A DNA stretch of 64,000 bases, taken from contig CALNVZ010003434.1 of the NCBI GenBank assembly GCA_940671915.1, positions 28,382,437 through 28,446,436 of the forward strand, given 5' to 3'. The position numbers and the translations under genes are program-made. The notes below the pieces were generated by a model. That model worked only from the letters and a program-made list of their open reading frames with translations. It searched no databases and was not told the origin of the DNA. Positions 32,414 to 60,726 of this stretch are shown piece by piece. Position 1 is the first letter of the stretch; each line of letters opens with the position of its first letter. This stretch comes from Paracentrotus lividus. Its lineage: Eukaryota > Echinodermata > Echinoidea > Camarodonta > Echinidae.

Positions 32414-34420
32414 GGCCAATACCCCTTACCCCCAATTTTAATGTCCCGCATGAGCTTCCTCGCTACAGCCAATTGAATACAGAAAATAAGTAAACCCCAA
32501 AGCATCCCCAAAACAAAACATAAGAACTCGTCATGTCACGCCATTGTTGTATTTATTCATAGGCTGCTGTCAGAAATTGTTTAAAATCAGTTGCATTTCG
32601 GTTGGGCTCAGGTATAGAAACTATGGTTTTGATGGCAGGACCTGTTTCGAGTTTACTGCATCAAATTTTTGGCAGGCTTTCAGAGCAAATCGACGCCAAT
32701 TTGTGATTAATATGAACATGTGGCTGTGTTGACTAAATATAGCAAAGCATTTTGGCTAATTCTCAAATTTTGTGTCATATAGAAGATCATACCGATATGA
32801 AGAGTTTCGATATTCAAAAGTTTAGCAAAGGATGCGTTTTATGGGACGACGATGGTAAATAAAACGATAAAAATAAGAAATACTTAAAAACAAACAAACA
32901 AGTCAAACAAATGAATAAAAGAAAATAAATGATAAATACCACTCAGGTTAGATGCTCTCAATATATCAAGTTACATAAAAATAAAGAGTATCGAAAAAAT
33001 TGAATATCAAACAACTGAAATGTAAGGATCCCCCCCAAAAAAAAAACCCCAAAAAACAAAACACACAAACAAACAATAAAGAAGAAAACAACAAAAACAG
33101 CAAAAACAAAAAAAAAAAAAAAAAAAAAAAAAACCACTCAGAAAACTTGCAATTGCTATCTATCTACAATTGAAATATAACTGCTTAATTAACTTGAGGC
33201 CATTTTGTGTAAATTTGGGAATATTTGACCCTAATCCATCGCTTTATGTATGAAAAATGTAAAGCTTTATTCTTCATTGTTTGCACATGTATATTGCACG
33301 ATCATATTACTTAACGTGGGCTTAATGTGAAGACTATCTGGATTTCTTGACAATTAGGCCTATATGGCCACTTAACTCGTCTGTGATTTATTAACTTCTG
33401 ATAGAATACTAGAATCTCATTGACTGTCATGTTATTGTTCTTTGAAGAAAAACAAAAAAAGTTTCAATTGTAACTAGTTCTGATTGCAGCGTGATGAAAA
33501 TCCAAGAAACGTGTGTTAAAAAAATAAAAACAATAGAGTCTCCATTACATCACCACATCGAGGTTTCCCGGGGAAACCAACACCACCAAACTTCCTCGGA
33601 ATTCCGCCACAGTGAGTCATCAGCGTGACCTTTAACCTTCAATACTTGAGGGTATCCCCAACACCTTTTGTTGTTCGAGACTTGTATTTCGATGCTCCCA
33701 TGTACGGGAATGGTCAGTACACGAGGAAAGGCTCAGCTTGAACCTGCAGGGGATCACTTGCACCTGTGGTTGATGAGTAGTCTTAAATTTCAAACCCCAG
33801 ATAAACTTTTTGTTGAACAGTATTTGGCTTCAGAAGTAGGTTCAGATTCTATTTAGTCACTTTGACGGATCTTCCCTTCAAGTAGACTTTACATAGTTAG
33901 TTCCTCAAAAGTGGGAAGTTGTCTCTGCTCAAAAATGGAACGAATTAATGTGTAGTGCGATGCATACACAATGTGCTATACGTCGTGATAATTATGCCAC
34001 TTTCGACGGCTTCAAACACTTTGAACCACATCCTTTTCGACTTTCAACATCTATTTTTATAGAATATTGAAGGACTGATTATATCTCAAACTTAGGTTGG
34101 GTGTTTCATGCTTTGATGGACACTTTAGACACTTTAGCAGAACTTTTACACGAAACTAAATATAAATGCGTCTGAATTTAAATTCTAGCAACTGCTCCCT
34201 GAACTCTGCAAACTGGAGGCTGATACACACGCACTCCTATTATTCCAGACTCCTCATAAAGTTATTTGAGCGCCCAAATAACGAATCGGTAACTCCGGTG
34301 GTAGCTGCCTCCCAACTCTCTGCTGCAACCAATATTAATCTGAAGTACTACAACAATGACATCACCACACCACTGACGGTATGCCAACTGGAGGAAAAGA
34401 GGCAATTTAGTTCCTAGTAT
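32414..34420. other. Intergenic stretch upstream of the metalloproteinase gene
   Basis: An A/C-rich low-complexity run lies at about 33030-33135. A TGAGTCA (AP-1 type) site occurs at 33613-33619, about 1 kb upstream of the start codon. AP-1 sites are common in metalloproteinase promoters, but this one is distant and could be chance. No other gene is seen. Confidence 0.4.
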
Positions 34421-34424
34421 ATCA

Positions 34425-34432
34425 TATAAAAG
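34425..34432 (+). promoter_or_regulatory. Possible TATA box of the metalloproteinase gene
   Basis: TATAAAAG lies 186 bases before the start codon, which would put the transcript start near 34455 and give a 5'UTR of about 160 nt. It is the only good TATA match nearby. Confidence 0.4.
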
Positions 34433-34617
34433 TAGGAATCAGAATTAATATAATCTGATTTAATCAGTACTACATACATTCCCCGTATACTTGTCGAAAG
34501 GTCAATTTAAACAGCTAACCATATTTTAACTCGAAGCGAACCAACCACATTCGCTTGAACGGTCATATTTCTATGTTCCTGAACTTGGCAAAGTTTGACT
34601 GAACTTCACATATCAAG

Positions 34618-51334
<16,717 letters not shown>

Positions 51335-53011
51335 CAATAACCTCCCATTCGACATTCATTGTTCTGTGTCTATGATTTTTAATTTGTCTTCATCATAATG
51401 TTAATATAGATTTTCCCGGTCAATTTTAAACTCTTTGCAATCGCATTCGCTTATGGTCATTCAATTTAAACGATACCTCATGGAGCGGAGCTATTGGTCA
51501 GTTGAATTAACGATTAGATTTTCATTCGCAATCACATTTCGGACGAAAGTGCTTGTAAAAAATGTCACATTGATCGGAGATAGTTTAAACTTGACCGGGA
51601 AAACCTATATTCATACTTTTTGGGGTAGGACGGGGTGAAATTACTGTTGTTGTTGATATCCCCGGTTGATAACGTGGGGGAAAAAAATCTTCAGGAGTTA
51701 CAAACTGATTGTTACCTAAGAGTAATTAAGCTTTTCATCAAAAGATAATACTACAGGTCTAACTCAAACTCATTTCGCTGAAATAGAAATTTTATCAAGA
51801 ACAAAAAGTTGCTATCAAAAGAAAAGTTTTGTAATAGGGCATGAAATGGAGATAAAAGTTATGTAGTAATTCAGGAGTGCAGAACGTCAATGTTTGACCA
51901 ATCTCTTTTATTGATGGCGCTATGACTATTGTTGTCCTAGGAAAATTTTGCTGCGCTGTTAAATAATGTTGTGATTATTATCTTACACGATATTTATGTG
52001 AGTGTGAGTGTAATTTATGTACAGGTATAAAAACACGAAATTCTGCTAATATGCTTTTGGAAGTCGTTTTGATTTAGTATTAGATATGTTTTCAATTATA
52101 CTTTTTGATTTTAGTTTAGTGTTTCATGTGTGTTGATTCTGCTAATGAAATTTCATCTTCTGATAATTGCCATACGCGTTACTCGCGGGCGAGTGACGCA
52201 GTATGTTAAATATTGATTTCATGCTGTATCATAGTCTTATGCACAATAGTGTTGTTTCTACAATTTTTGTAACCCAATGTTATTTGTTACGATCTCGATG
52301 ATTGTGCACTTGCAGGCAGGTGTTGACTGAAGATCGCAAACATTTTCAAAAAAGTAAACTGTTTCTGAATTGTGTTTCGTATGTTGCTAGGAGCTTTGTG
52401 TATCGCGACATAAAGTTATGTTACGATAGGGGAGTTGTGTCATGCTTTTATCACATGAATTCGGAGTTTAGTGTAATTTTAGCAATGTATTTGTGTCACC
52501 ATTCTTTGGTTTATAATCATGACATAAGTTTCTAGAAACATGGCCATGACTTATATTGTATAAATCGATGTATAGTTTGTCACTTTGTTCTATTGTAAGA
52601 TATTTTGTGGTTAATTAGAACCAATGATGTGATTAAAGTCGAATCATGAACATTATTTTTTTTTTATTGATTTTATTGCACTCATAGTTTCTTAAAATGA
52701 AATTCACGGTTGCATCGATTTATATTATATATAACGTGTGACGTGAGTACCGTATGGGTACACACATTCTTTATTTTCTGAGCTGACAATGTTTGGAAAC
52801 CAGTTTTTTTTTCTCTCATTATTTGGTTAACAATTCTCGGTTTTACATAATGTTTGCAAAATATCACACACTTTCGATTTCATTATTGTTCGCAATCTAC
52901 TTTCAGTTTGTATCTACATGTATAATGATTTGGATTTAAAGATGATTATTTCTATCCAACTTTGTTTTTTCTCTCTGCCGAAATAATGTCATCAATTTTG
53001 TAAGCAATAAA
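51335..53011 (+). other. Probable 3'UTR of the metalloproteinase gene
   Basis: About 1.7 kb of AT-rich sequence without recognised repeats leads to AATAAA at 53006-53011. The extent is inferred only from this poly(A) signal. Earlier polyadenylation is possible. Confidence 0.35.
53006..53011 (+). terminator. Candidate poly(A) signal AATAAA
   Basis: AAGCAATAAAAAAATAAAGA gives two overlapping AATAAA matches, 1.67 kb after the stop codon. Confidence 0.35.
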
Positions 53012-53100
53012 AAAATAAAGAAAAGAAATCCCATTTATGTTCTGCTGTTACTCGTTGTATTTCTTTTCAATACTTGTACGTAATTCAATACTTGTAAACC

Positions 53101-53157
53101 CACCCCTACAATGTTCATCCCCTCCACTTAAAAAAAAAACGCTCCACGACCCCTTGT
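53101..53157. mobile_element. Partial MITE right end (GCTCCRCG family)
   Basis: CCCCTCCACTT, A run, ACGCTCCACGACCCCTTG matches the right end of 55528-55707. The left half is missing. Confidence 0.5.
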
Positions 53158-53447
53158 AGGTTCGAAATGCTTGTAATTACTGTTCTTTTAAACTTTCCGG
53201 GTTGGGTAACCCACACAAAAAGTGTGAACAAACCAGACGTAGAGAACGCTATTCAATGTAAAAGCTTTGAGCCATCTAAACACAGAGTTAACCAATACAG
53301 TTTCTATACACAAGGTGTTAATATTTGCAATGTTATAACCCACTGAAACCAAGATGGCTATACCTGGACATCTTCTTATCGTCCAGAGAAACATCGTTAG
53401 CAATATGCAGTTTATAGATCTTCACGAACGATATATTTCCTTTTAAT

Positions 53448-54013
53448 GGCCTGTATTCTCAAAAGCCGCCTAACTTGAAGCCTAGCTTAAATCTATGCTT
53501 TAACTATGGCTTGATAAAAAGGAATCAATCCCAAAAAGTAGATGTTCAAATCTTCATAATTTTTGGTAGTGAAACTATTTAAAACTGCTTGGGAATGATA
53601 AGTACAAAAGTTTCCCTTTCAGAATCCAGAATTCAGTGAAGGTGATAAAAACATGCAACATAGACAGATAGGCCCAAATTCACAAAGGTGGATTCTGCAA
53701 AATCCGTGGTTTCAACCCTGGGTTTAACCTAGGGTTGGACCTAGAATTTTTAATATGGTATTCACAAGGTGGAATCAACTGAATCCACAGATCCACAGCG
53801 TCATAAAACGTCATAATTTGGGTCAACTGTTGGTGAATCATAACTGGTGGATCCGTGGAGCTGTCGATACAAAAACCCACGGATCCACGGATCCGTGGGT
53901 TTTGCAAAATCTTCCTTTGTGAATTCGGGCCATTGCGTCCCTTTTAACAAGCCATAGTTAAACCACAGATTTAAGCTAGGCTTAAAGTTAGACGGCTTTT
54001 GAGAATACGGGCC
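53448..54013. mobile_element. Outer MITE with GGCCYGTATTCTCAAAAGCC ends
   Basis: Left GGCCTGTATTCTCAAAAGCC and right GGCTTTTGAGAATACGGGCC are inverted. Pairing extends through AGCCTAGCTTAAATCT and AACTATGGCTTG. The interior carries a second MITE at 53671-53931. Confidence 0.85.
53671..53931. mobile_element. Inner MITE with GGCCCAAATTCACAAAGG ends
   Basis: GGCCCAAATTCACAAAGGTG pairs with CCTTTGTGAATTCGGGCC. GGATCCGTGG/CCACGGATCC palindromes recur inside. It is nested in the outer MITE. Confidence 0.8.
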
Positions 54014-54193
54014 TATATCTTTTATAATAATATTATGCATGCACAGGAGGGTGCTTAGGGAAGGACATAAACATACATTAAATCAATAGAGAAATTTGAG
54101 TGTGCTTGTAGGACAGCCAAATAGAATAATAATTTCAAATCATTTGCAGGTACTTCGAAGCACATCTTTCCTAACATCACAATTTATTTATTG

Positions 54194-54246
<53 letters not shown>

Positions 54247-55527
54247 CTTTACCTACCACATTCCTACTCGTTATCATACAGGGCGAAAGGGGGGGGGAGG
54301 GGGATAGTATATTAATTCTTAATTGCGGTCCTAGAAATAAGTAACCGTGTGCAAAGTGAGCGGATAAAGAAAGGGGAAATGATCATAAGGAGTGTATTCC
54401 CAAGACAAGAAGTTCAGCACTCGTACTGCTTCAGAAAGGTTTGTTTAAGAATGATGAAGTCATATCCACGAGTTAGTATGTCAGGGTTATATATCTGATT
54501 CATCAGTGATCTTAAAGAAAACGATTTTGAAATTAACCATCATAATTTTTATTATTACAATCGCAAAGACTGCATGTTAAGTACGTCTAAATTTACCTGA
54601 TTCATTTAGCATTTGTCTATCCGTGCGTGATTTCCTTATTGTGGAACGATTCTGAAATTAGCATTTGTTTGCGAATATCGCGAAATAAATGTTTAGAATA
54701 TCTAAATAAATGAAAGACATGTGTCTATTGTTATTAAAAGACACCTTAATCTACATCTTTTTATGCTTCAGTAGTTTACACTTTATAGACCTTTCTAAAT
54801 CAAAGTGTGTTTTTTTTTCCAATGGATTATGGAAATAGCCGTTTAGTTATTTTCAGGACACATTCTTATAAAGCTCATTTCCGAGTGCATTTCAAGATTT
54901 CCGTAATTGATTGGACGAGTCATTATTGTATTTTGATTAATCTGCCGGACAGTGGTAGTGAATCATTTCAAACAATAGCAGACAACAACTTAAGGTATTG
55001 TTTGGGACATTTTGGATTTTGTATGGTTGCCAGGTCTGTGCATCTTGCTCACGACCTCCCATATATTACTCCAACTATAGGTGAAACATGACCCCAATCC
55101 ATTTGAATGTCTTGTTCGTTAATTAATCATAAAATTAAGGTTTTATAATTATTGAAATGATATGTTGCACATCTTAAAGCAGACTGGTGATCGAACTAAG
55201 TTTCATGATTGCTAATACTTTATATCAATTCTATATCTCCCCCCTTTTTCAAAATAAGTGTGGGTGTGTTTAGTGAGGGAATGAAGTGTGTGTGCGTGTT
55301 TGTATGTGTGTGCGTGCTTGTATGAGGGTGTGTGGCCCTAAATGTGTGTCAGAATGTGTGAGGATGAGGGTGCTTGTGATGTATGGGGGGGGGGGGTATG
55401 TGTAAGGAAAGAGAAAGAAAGAAGAGATGGGCATGTTGGGGTTGGTGAAAGTTTGGGTTGGAGGGTACTAATAATGGTGTTTCTGTTTGCGAAATTGTGT
55501 AGGAACGTGTGCGAGTGTGTGTATATA
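54014..55527. other. Intergenic stretch
   Basis: It holds a (TA)n array at about 54199-54242 and GT-rich sequence at about 55255-55525. No gene is seen. Confidence 0.5.
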
Positions 55528-55707
55528 CAGGGGCCGCGGAGCCGGGGGGGGGGGGGGGGCTGCAGCCCCCCCCCCCCCTTTTTCAGCCAAACTGTACAAA
55601 AATGCAAAAATGAAAAAACCCCATAACCATTTGTGAATTTTTAGCCTGTTCAGCCCCCCTACTTTCGGCTCAGCCCCTCCACTTTCAAAAACGCTCCGCG
55701 GCCCCTG
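55528..55707. mobile_element. 180-bp MITE with CAGGGGCCGCGGAGC ends
   Basis: CAGGGGCCGCGGAGC (55528-55542) and GCTCCGCGGCCCCTG (55693-55707) are perfect inverted ends, flanked by TATATA on both sides. G and C homopolymers inside form a second short palindrome around GGGCTGCAGCCC. Confidence 0.85.
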
Positions 55708-57780
55708 ATATATATGTATGTGCGTGGGTGTGTGCCTGTGTGTGTCTGTGTGTAATTAATTCAGAACATAACACCAGATTTTTGCTGAAGCGTTACCTCT
55801 TGCGTGTCCCCCATAGTATGACGTCATTAGACAGAAATAACAGGTGTTTTTAAAGCACAATAGCATTGTGGTCGTTTGGATTAACTACTCACAAACAATG
55901 TAAGGCCCTGATTTGTCAAGACTCTAAAATATAAATAGATATTTAGAACATTATTTTTAAAAGTGTACAGGGAGAAATATCATTTCACAAAGTTCGAACG
56001 AGTTTCCACCGTTCGATTGTAACTCAATATAATTTATGAATATTATATGTCATGCAAATGATCCCGATTCATATAGTTAATCTCTCATATTGAAATGGTT
56101 TACTTGAATACTACGAAGTGACGTAAAAGAAACGAAAAAAAAAAAACATGTGCTTGATCATGCAAAGATAATCGGTGGTATATGAATGGTGATTCAATTT
56201 TATTTTGTTTTGTCTGCATGCATAGAGCAATGGATAAAGGACTAGACGTCCATAAATACGATCCTACCTGGATAACTCCCAAGTGAAGTATATGGTCCCC
56301 TTTATTATGTAAGATGTGAATGATTTAATTCAGTTGCCATAGTAACTAGAGGATATCAAATTATCCGATGTATCTACTAAGCTAAATAGAATATAACTAT
56401 ACATGCCGGATATAATATTTTACAAAGTTTGGATGCCTTCCAATAAAGGGTGGGTTTTGATTAAAAGCATGTTCTATAAATATAAATCTAAATATTAAAA
56501 ATAAGGATGAAACTCGTTCCACAACCCAAGGAAAATACAACAGGTTTCCAGACATTATTGGCAGTGGAAATTTTTAACTATTGAGAAAAGTAAGGTTTTA
56601 GGCAAACATTTCTAAATAAAAACCCTAAAATGATTTGGACGGTTTGTTACATGTATACTGTAGTTAATGCCAATGATCTATAAAGCATTCAATTGATATA
56701 AATCATGTAAATAGAAGACGATAATATTTGTTCACTTTCCGGTCCTCATCCTCTCTTTCCTTTCTATTGCCATGATTGCTGTGAGCTTTTTTTTTGTGAT
56801 CTCGAACCGAAATCCATAGCCTCGCAAACATGAAATTCATCAAATAAACAAATAAATGATTGGCTATAGTACAAATCTGGTCAAATTAATTACAAAAGAT
56901 AAAGAGAATAGCTGAAATGATCATGTCAATTTATAACTAAACTGGTAGGCAATTGATTCATTTGTGCCATGGGACTGGATTTTGTGTACTTTTATCAGAA
57001 ACCACAAGGCTTAGAGACGAAGATTAATTAAATAATTATTGGCCTCCTTTTTTCCTTAAAGATATCCTTATGTGATCTAAGGAATCACGACACAGGATTC
57101 TACTTTGTGGTATAACGGAACAAGCTGCCAAAAAGAAAACGACCCAAAGGCGAGTAGTCATTATATCACTGAAAATCTGGGTTAAAGGTACATACAAATG
57201 TTATTTCATTGTTCAAAATTACTTGCTCTCACTGTTTTTTTTTTTGTGATTTTTTTTAATACTTTTAAATCTGAGCTTAAGTTTGATTTACAAAGTATGA
57301 TAGTAATTGAATCACTTGAAAAGGACCTTAAATTTAATCTGCCAAAGTATATCGAGGTTATTACTGACATTAAATACCTTGATAATTTCCATGTGCATTT
57401 AATTTTAAGATATAAATTTCAAAAAGTTTCATATGTACATTTTAATTTCCATGTATAACGCTATTGGATATTACTAATAATAATTTCAGGTATTAGCTAC
57501 GGTCAAATAAGTTATTAAACAGAATTCCTTTACAATATTGTTAATATAATTTGGACATTAGTACACCCTTTAGCCCAATAACCTTTCGCACTCATTTCCT
57601 TAAAACATATCGTTATGTTTATTCATTTCGTCATCACGATTACATAATTATTTTGACCAAGTCTAGAGTCATTTGGTTAACCCTTTCCCTGCCAAAGTAA
57701 CAATTTATTATTTTTCCCCTATGAGATCTGGATGACTTCAACAAAATCTGCTTGTCAGATTAAATTCCAGTTTTCACTAG
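55708..57780. other. AT-rich intergenic stretch
   Basis: No gene or repeat is supported. A frame at 57198-57458 has no recognisable domain and reads like AT-rich chance. Confidence 0.5.
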
Positions 57781-57784
57781 AGAA

Positions 57785-57888
57785 AAGGAGAAGAAGAAGA
57801 AGAAGAAGAAGAAGAAGAAGAAGAAGAAGAAGAAGAAGAAGAAGAAGAAGAAGAAGAAGAAGAAAAAGAAGAAGAAGAAGAAGAAGAG
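57785..57888 (+). repeat. (GAA)n microsatellite
   Basis: About 100 bases of GAA/AGA triplet, interrupted once. Poly-R and poly-F frames are artefacts. Confidence 0.97.
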
Positions 57889-59040
57889 CAGAACAGACTG
57901 TTGCCTACTCTTTGTTGTGGGAAAATTATGATTTACTTTTACATTTTGATTTACTTTAACAGCCCTCCAGGAATGGAAGGCTATAGTGGCTTCTCTTTTT
58001 ATTGGATACATTAGGACACAAAGAAATGAATATATGAATATAAAAAGAGCCCAAGTCCATGAAAGTTCATTTCGAGTAAATCAAGAAAACCTGAATGATT
58101 TTTGTATGTAGTCAATGGAGGTTTGAGATATATATATATTTTTTATTATTATTAATTTCAAGCATTTGGGGCAGAATTCAGTGCTGTAAATTGTACACAA
58201 GATGGACTCATGTATGAGCAACAACCTTCCATGGTTAACTCAATTTGGCCAAGAGATGGACTTGTGCCTTTTTAAAATTCATATACTCAAATGTATATTG
58301 TGAATGAAAAATAGTTGTGAAACATGATGTCACTTTAAAAAAAAAACAGATTTTAGATACATATGAATATAATTTCTTCACTTTAATAATTTGGTAAACC
58401 CTTATGACGCCAGGATTATAGATAAATAAAACACCGGCACACCCATCTAAAATAACCAGGCTAATTGGGTTAATTGCAATGTATTAATTACGGGAAATAT
58501 GAGACTGAAATACTAGTCGACATAATCATAATACATGACCACATAGTTCGGGAGAACTGGTATCCATGTTTGGTCATTCAAAGTTTAGGATACTAATTAT
58601 AATTGAGCATAAAGCTATAGCTATCTGACCACACTTCTTTATTCATAAAGAAAAAAGAGTCTTATTAAAAAAGTAAAAAAGAAAAGGAATTTTATAGAAT
58701 GATAATGTGGAGGCAACTATAAAGGAACCATCAACATGATAAAGAAAGAAGTAGAAAATTGAATCTGCTTAACATTATAATTTTTAACCAACCATGTGAA
58801 ATAAGAAAAAAAAAACCAAAAAAAAAATAAAGTGTAAATAAGAATATTACATACATTACATATGGCACAACAACAAAAAAAATGTCTATTTGTGCTTCAA
58901 TACTCAGTATAATCGGCATTATCGTCCGGCTTCATGTACCAGCATACTCCAGGAAAATGGATAAATGACGTCATGTATTTTGGGAACTAAGGACCATTTC
59001 GAATTTACTTCTCCATCATAGAGATCTGTCATAAGGACGT
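57889..59040. other. AT-rich intergenic stretch
   Basis: I see nothing that I can name. Confidence 0.5.
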
Positions 59041-59044
59041 AAGC

Positions 59045-59395
59045 ACTTTGGCTACGGTGTGAAACACAATGTGAAATACGGTATGGACACTATGTGAATC
59101 ATTTTTATACTGTCGTATTTTAAAACACTTGAATTTAACTGTGTGAAGATGATTTCACACCGTGAGGGAGTAAATTTACAATGTGAAAAAGAACATTCCT
59201 ATGTGAATAGTTTGTGGGGAAAAAATAATAACACCACGGTTTAAAATCATCTTCACACTATTGAATTCGAACGTTTTCACACAGACGACAATGAAAACAC
59301 ACTGTGAATAGGACACTGTGTTCTATTCAGCAGGGTTTGAACCATGTATCTCCTGTTTCATAGTCCTCTCACTGATCCACTAGACCATGTCACCT
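59045..59395 (-). mobile_element. tRNA-derived SINE (minus) with TTCACA-rich body
   Basis: Read on the minus strand, box A TGGTCTAGTGG (59377-59387) and box B GGTTCAAACCC (59333-59343) have normal tRNA spacing. The adjoining body (59045-59310) holds about ten TGTGAA/TTCACA motifs in both orientations. Whether head and body are one element is uncertain. Confidence 0.55.
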
Positions 59396-59641
59396 CTCAG
59401 GAAAGTGATGATCGACCATGGGGAGAGTGTCTGTCTATTAATCCGTTTAAGAACTCAGCATTCGTCATACAGAGTTCAGAACGTTGTTACCATGGTTCTT
59501 ACACGGCTTCGGGGCAGAAAAGAAGCCGGGAGTACTGAGCGATAGATTTACTAAGAAGGGAGATCTTAACACTTTCATAATATTACTGACATATGACGAA
59601 TCTCTTATTATTGTGGATACAGCTCGTCGTTCGTTTATCTA

Positions 59642-59876
59642 ATGCTACAGTCACACAGACACTTACGTTTAGTTACGTATTTGTTGCTTTATATTTCTTT
59701 AATCTTCTATTCTATCATTTCTTATGTATTTCTTTGTTTTATTGTATGAACGAAATTATCACTATTGCCACTGTTGACTATGATGGGAAGGAATCCGTTG
59801 GGAACCGCAAAAAAGAAAATAATTTTTGGACGCAACCGGACGTAACTCAACGTAAGTGTCTGTGTGACTGTAGCAT
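59642..59876. mobile_element. 235-bp MITE with 35-bp TIRs
   Basis: ATGCTACAGTCACACAGACA then CTTACGTTTAGTTACG pairs with 59841-59876, with one mismatch. The interior contains CATTTCTTATGTATTTCTTT, the monomer core of the minisatellites at 2452-2665 and 4790-5255. Confidence 0.85.
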
Positions 59877-60726
59877 AAAAGTGAAATAAGATTCAGTTGT
59901 CCGCAAAAGACGCAATAATCTAAAAAGTGATAGTTTATTGTTCCGAAACACGGAAAGTGTTCGTATGAACCTTTGGATCAACGAACCTTATCTCATTTTC
60001 GGACAAACTATACTTCGGAATAACTAACCCTGTTTCATTGACGAACAAACAACCTTCCCGAACAACCATCATCATAATAATATATGAAAGTCCATTGTGA
60101 AATGCACTTTAAAATAAGAAAATATAAATAGCTATAAAGAATTCATGACAAATACATTTTCATGAATAGAAAAGCCAGTAATCGTACCCTTTCTTTACCT
60201 CACTCACAATTGAATAGATATAGATATAAATAAAGAATAGATATGAATAATTATACAAACAATTAAAAACTATAACACTGCCAGGTGAGCATGTATTTGT
60301 TCCAAGCTTATTGAATTGTTTTTCTCTAATAACAATTAAAGGTTGCAGAATCCCTGGTAATTCACATTATTTATAGAAAATAATGACGTTTCTCAACCTC
60401 GACCTCGAAGTCAGTTTCATAGTAGACATCGTTAATCCTCAGTGATTTGCAGAACAATACTTTGCTTTTCAGTCTGTAAAACAATAAGTATGCATCACCT
60501 TCGCATTGAAAATAATTTAATCGGACATCATATTCGAAACATATATTTTCATTCCAAAGTCTAATATTTGCAAAAGGAAGATAAGGTTTGTATGATCATA
60601 ATGGTGATTATGATTGTGTAAACAATTATAATGGTGATAGGATTGTGTAAACAATAATGAATATCTAAAACCGGTTGTGATTTTAGTTTGCAGCTGATAG
60701 TGCCGTATATTGAGCTTTAGGATAAT
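59877..60726. other. AT-rich intergenic stretch
   Basis: I see no gene or clear repeat. Confidence 0.5.

Noticed and set aside
33613..33619. AP-1 site TGAGTCA as a metalloproteinase promoter element
   Set aside because: It is about 1 kb upstream of the start codon, and a 7-bp match is easily chance. It is noted only in the upstream-region entry.
34166..34417. 83-codon frame just upstream of the metalloproteinase
   Set aside because: It has no recognisable domain or splice context and lies in the likely promoter region.
57198..57458. 86-codon frame with a hydrophobic start resembling a signal peptide
   Set aside because: AT-rich composition explains it. There is no domain, and no splice or regulatory support.
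57732..57959. Poly-arginine frame
   Set aside because: It is a (GAA)n microsatellite artefact.
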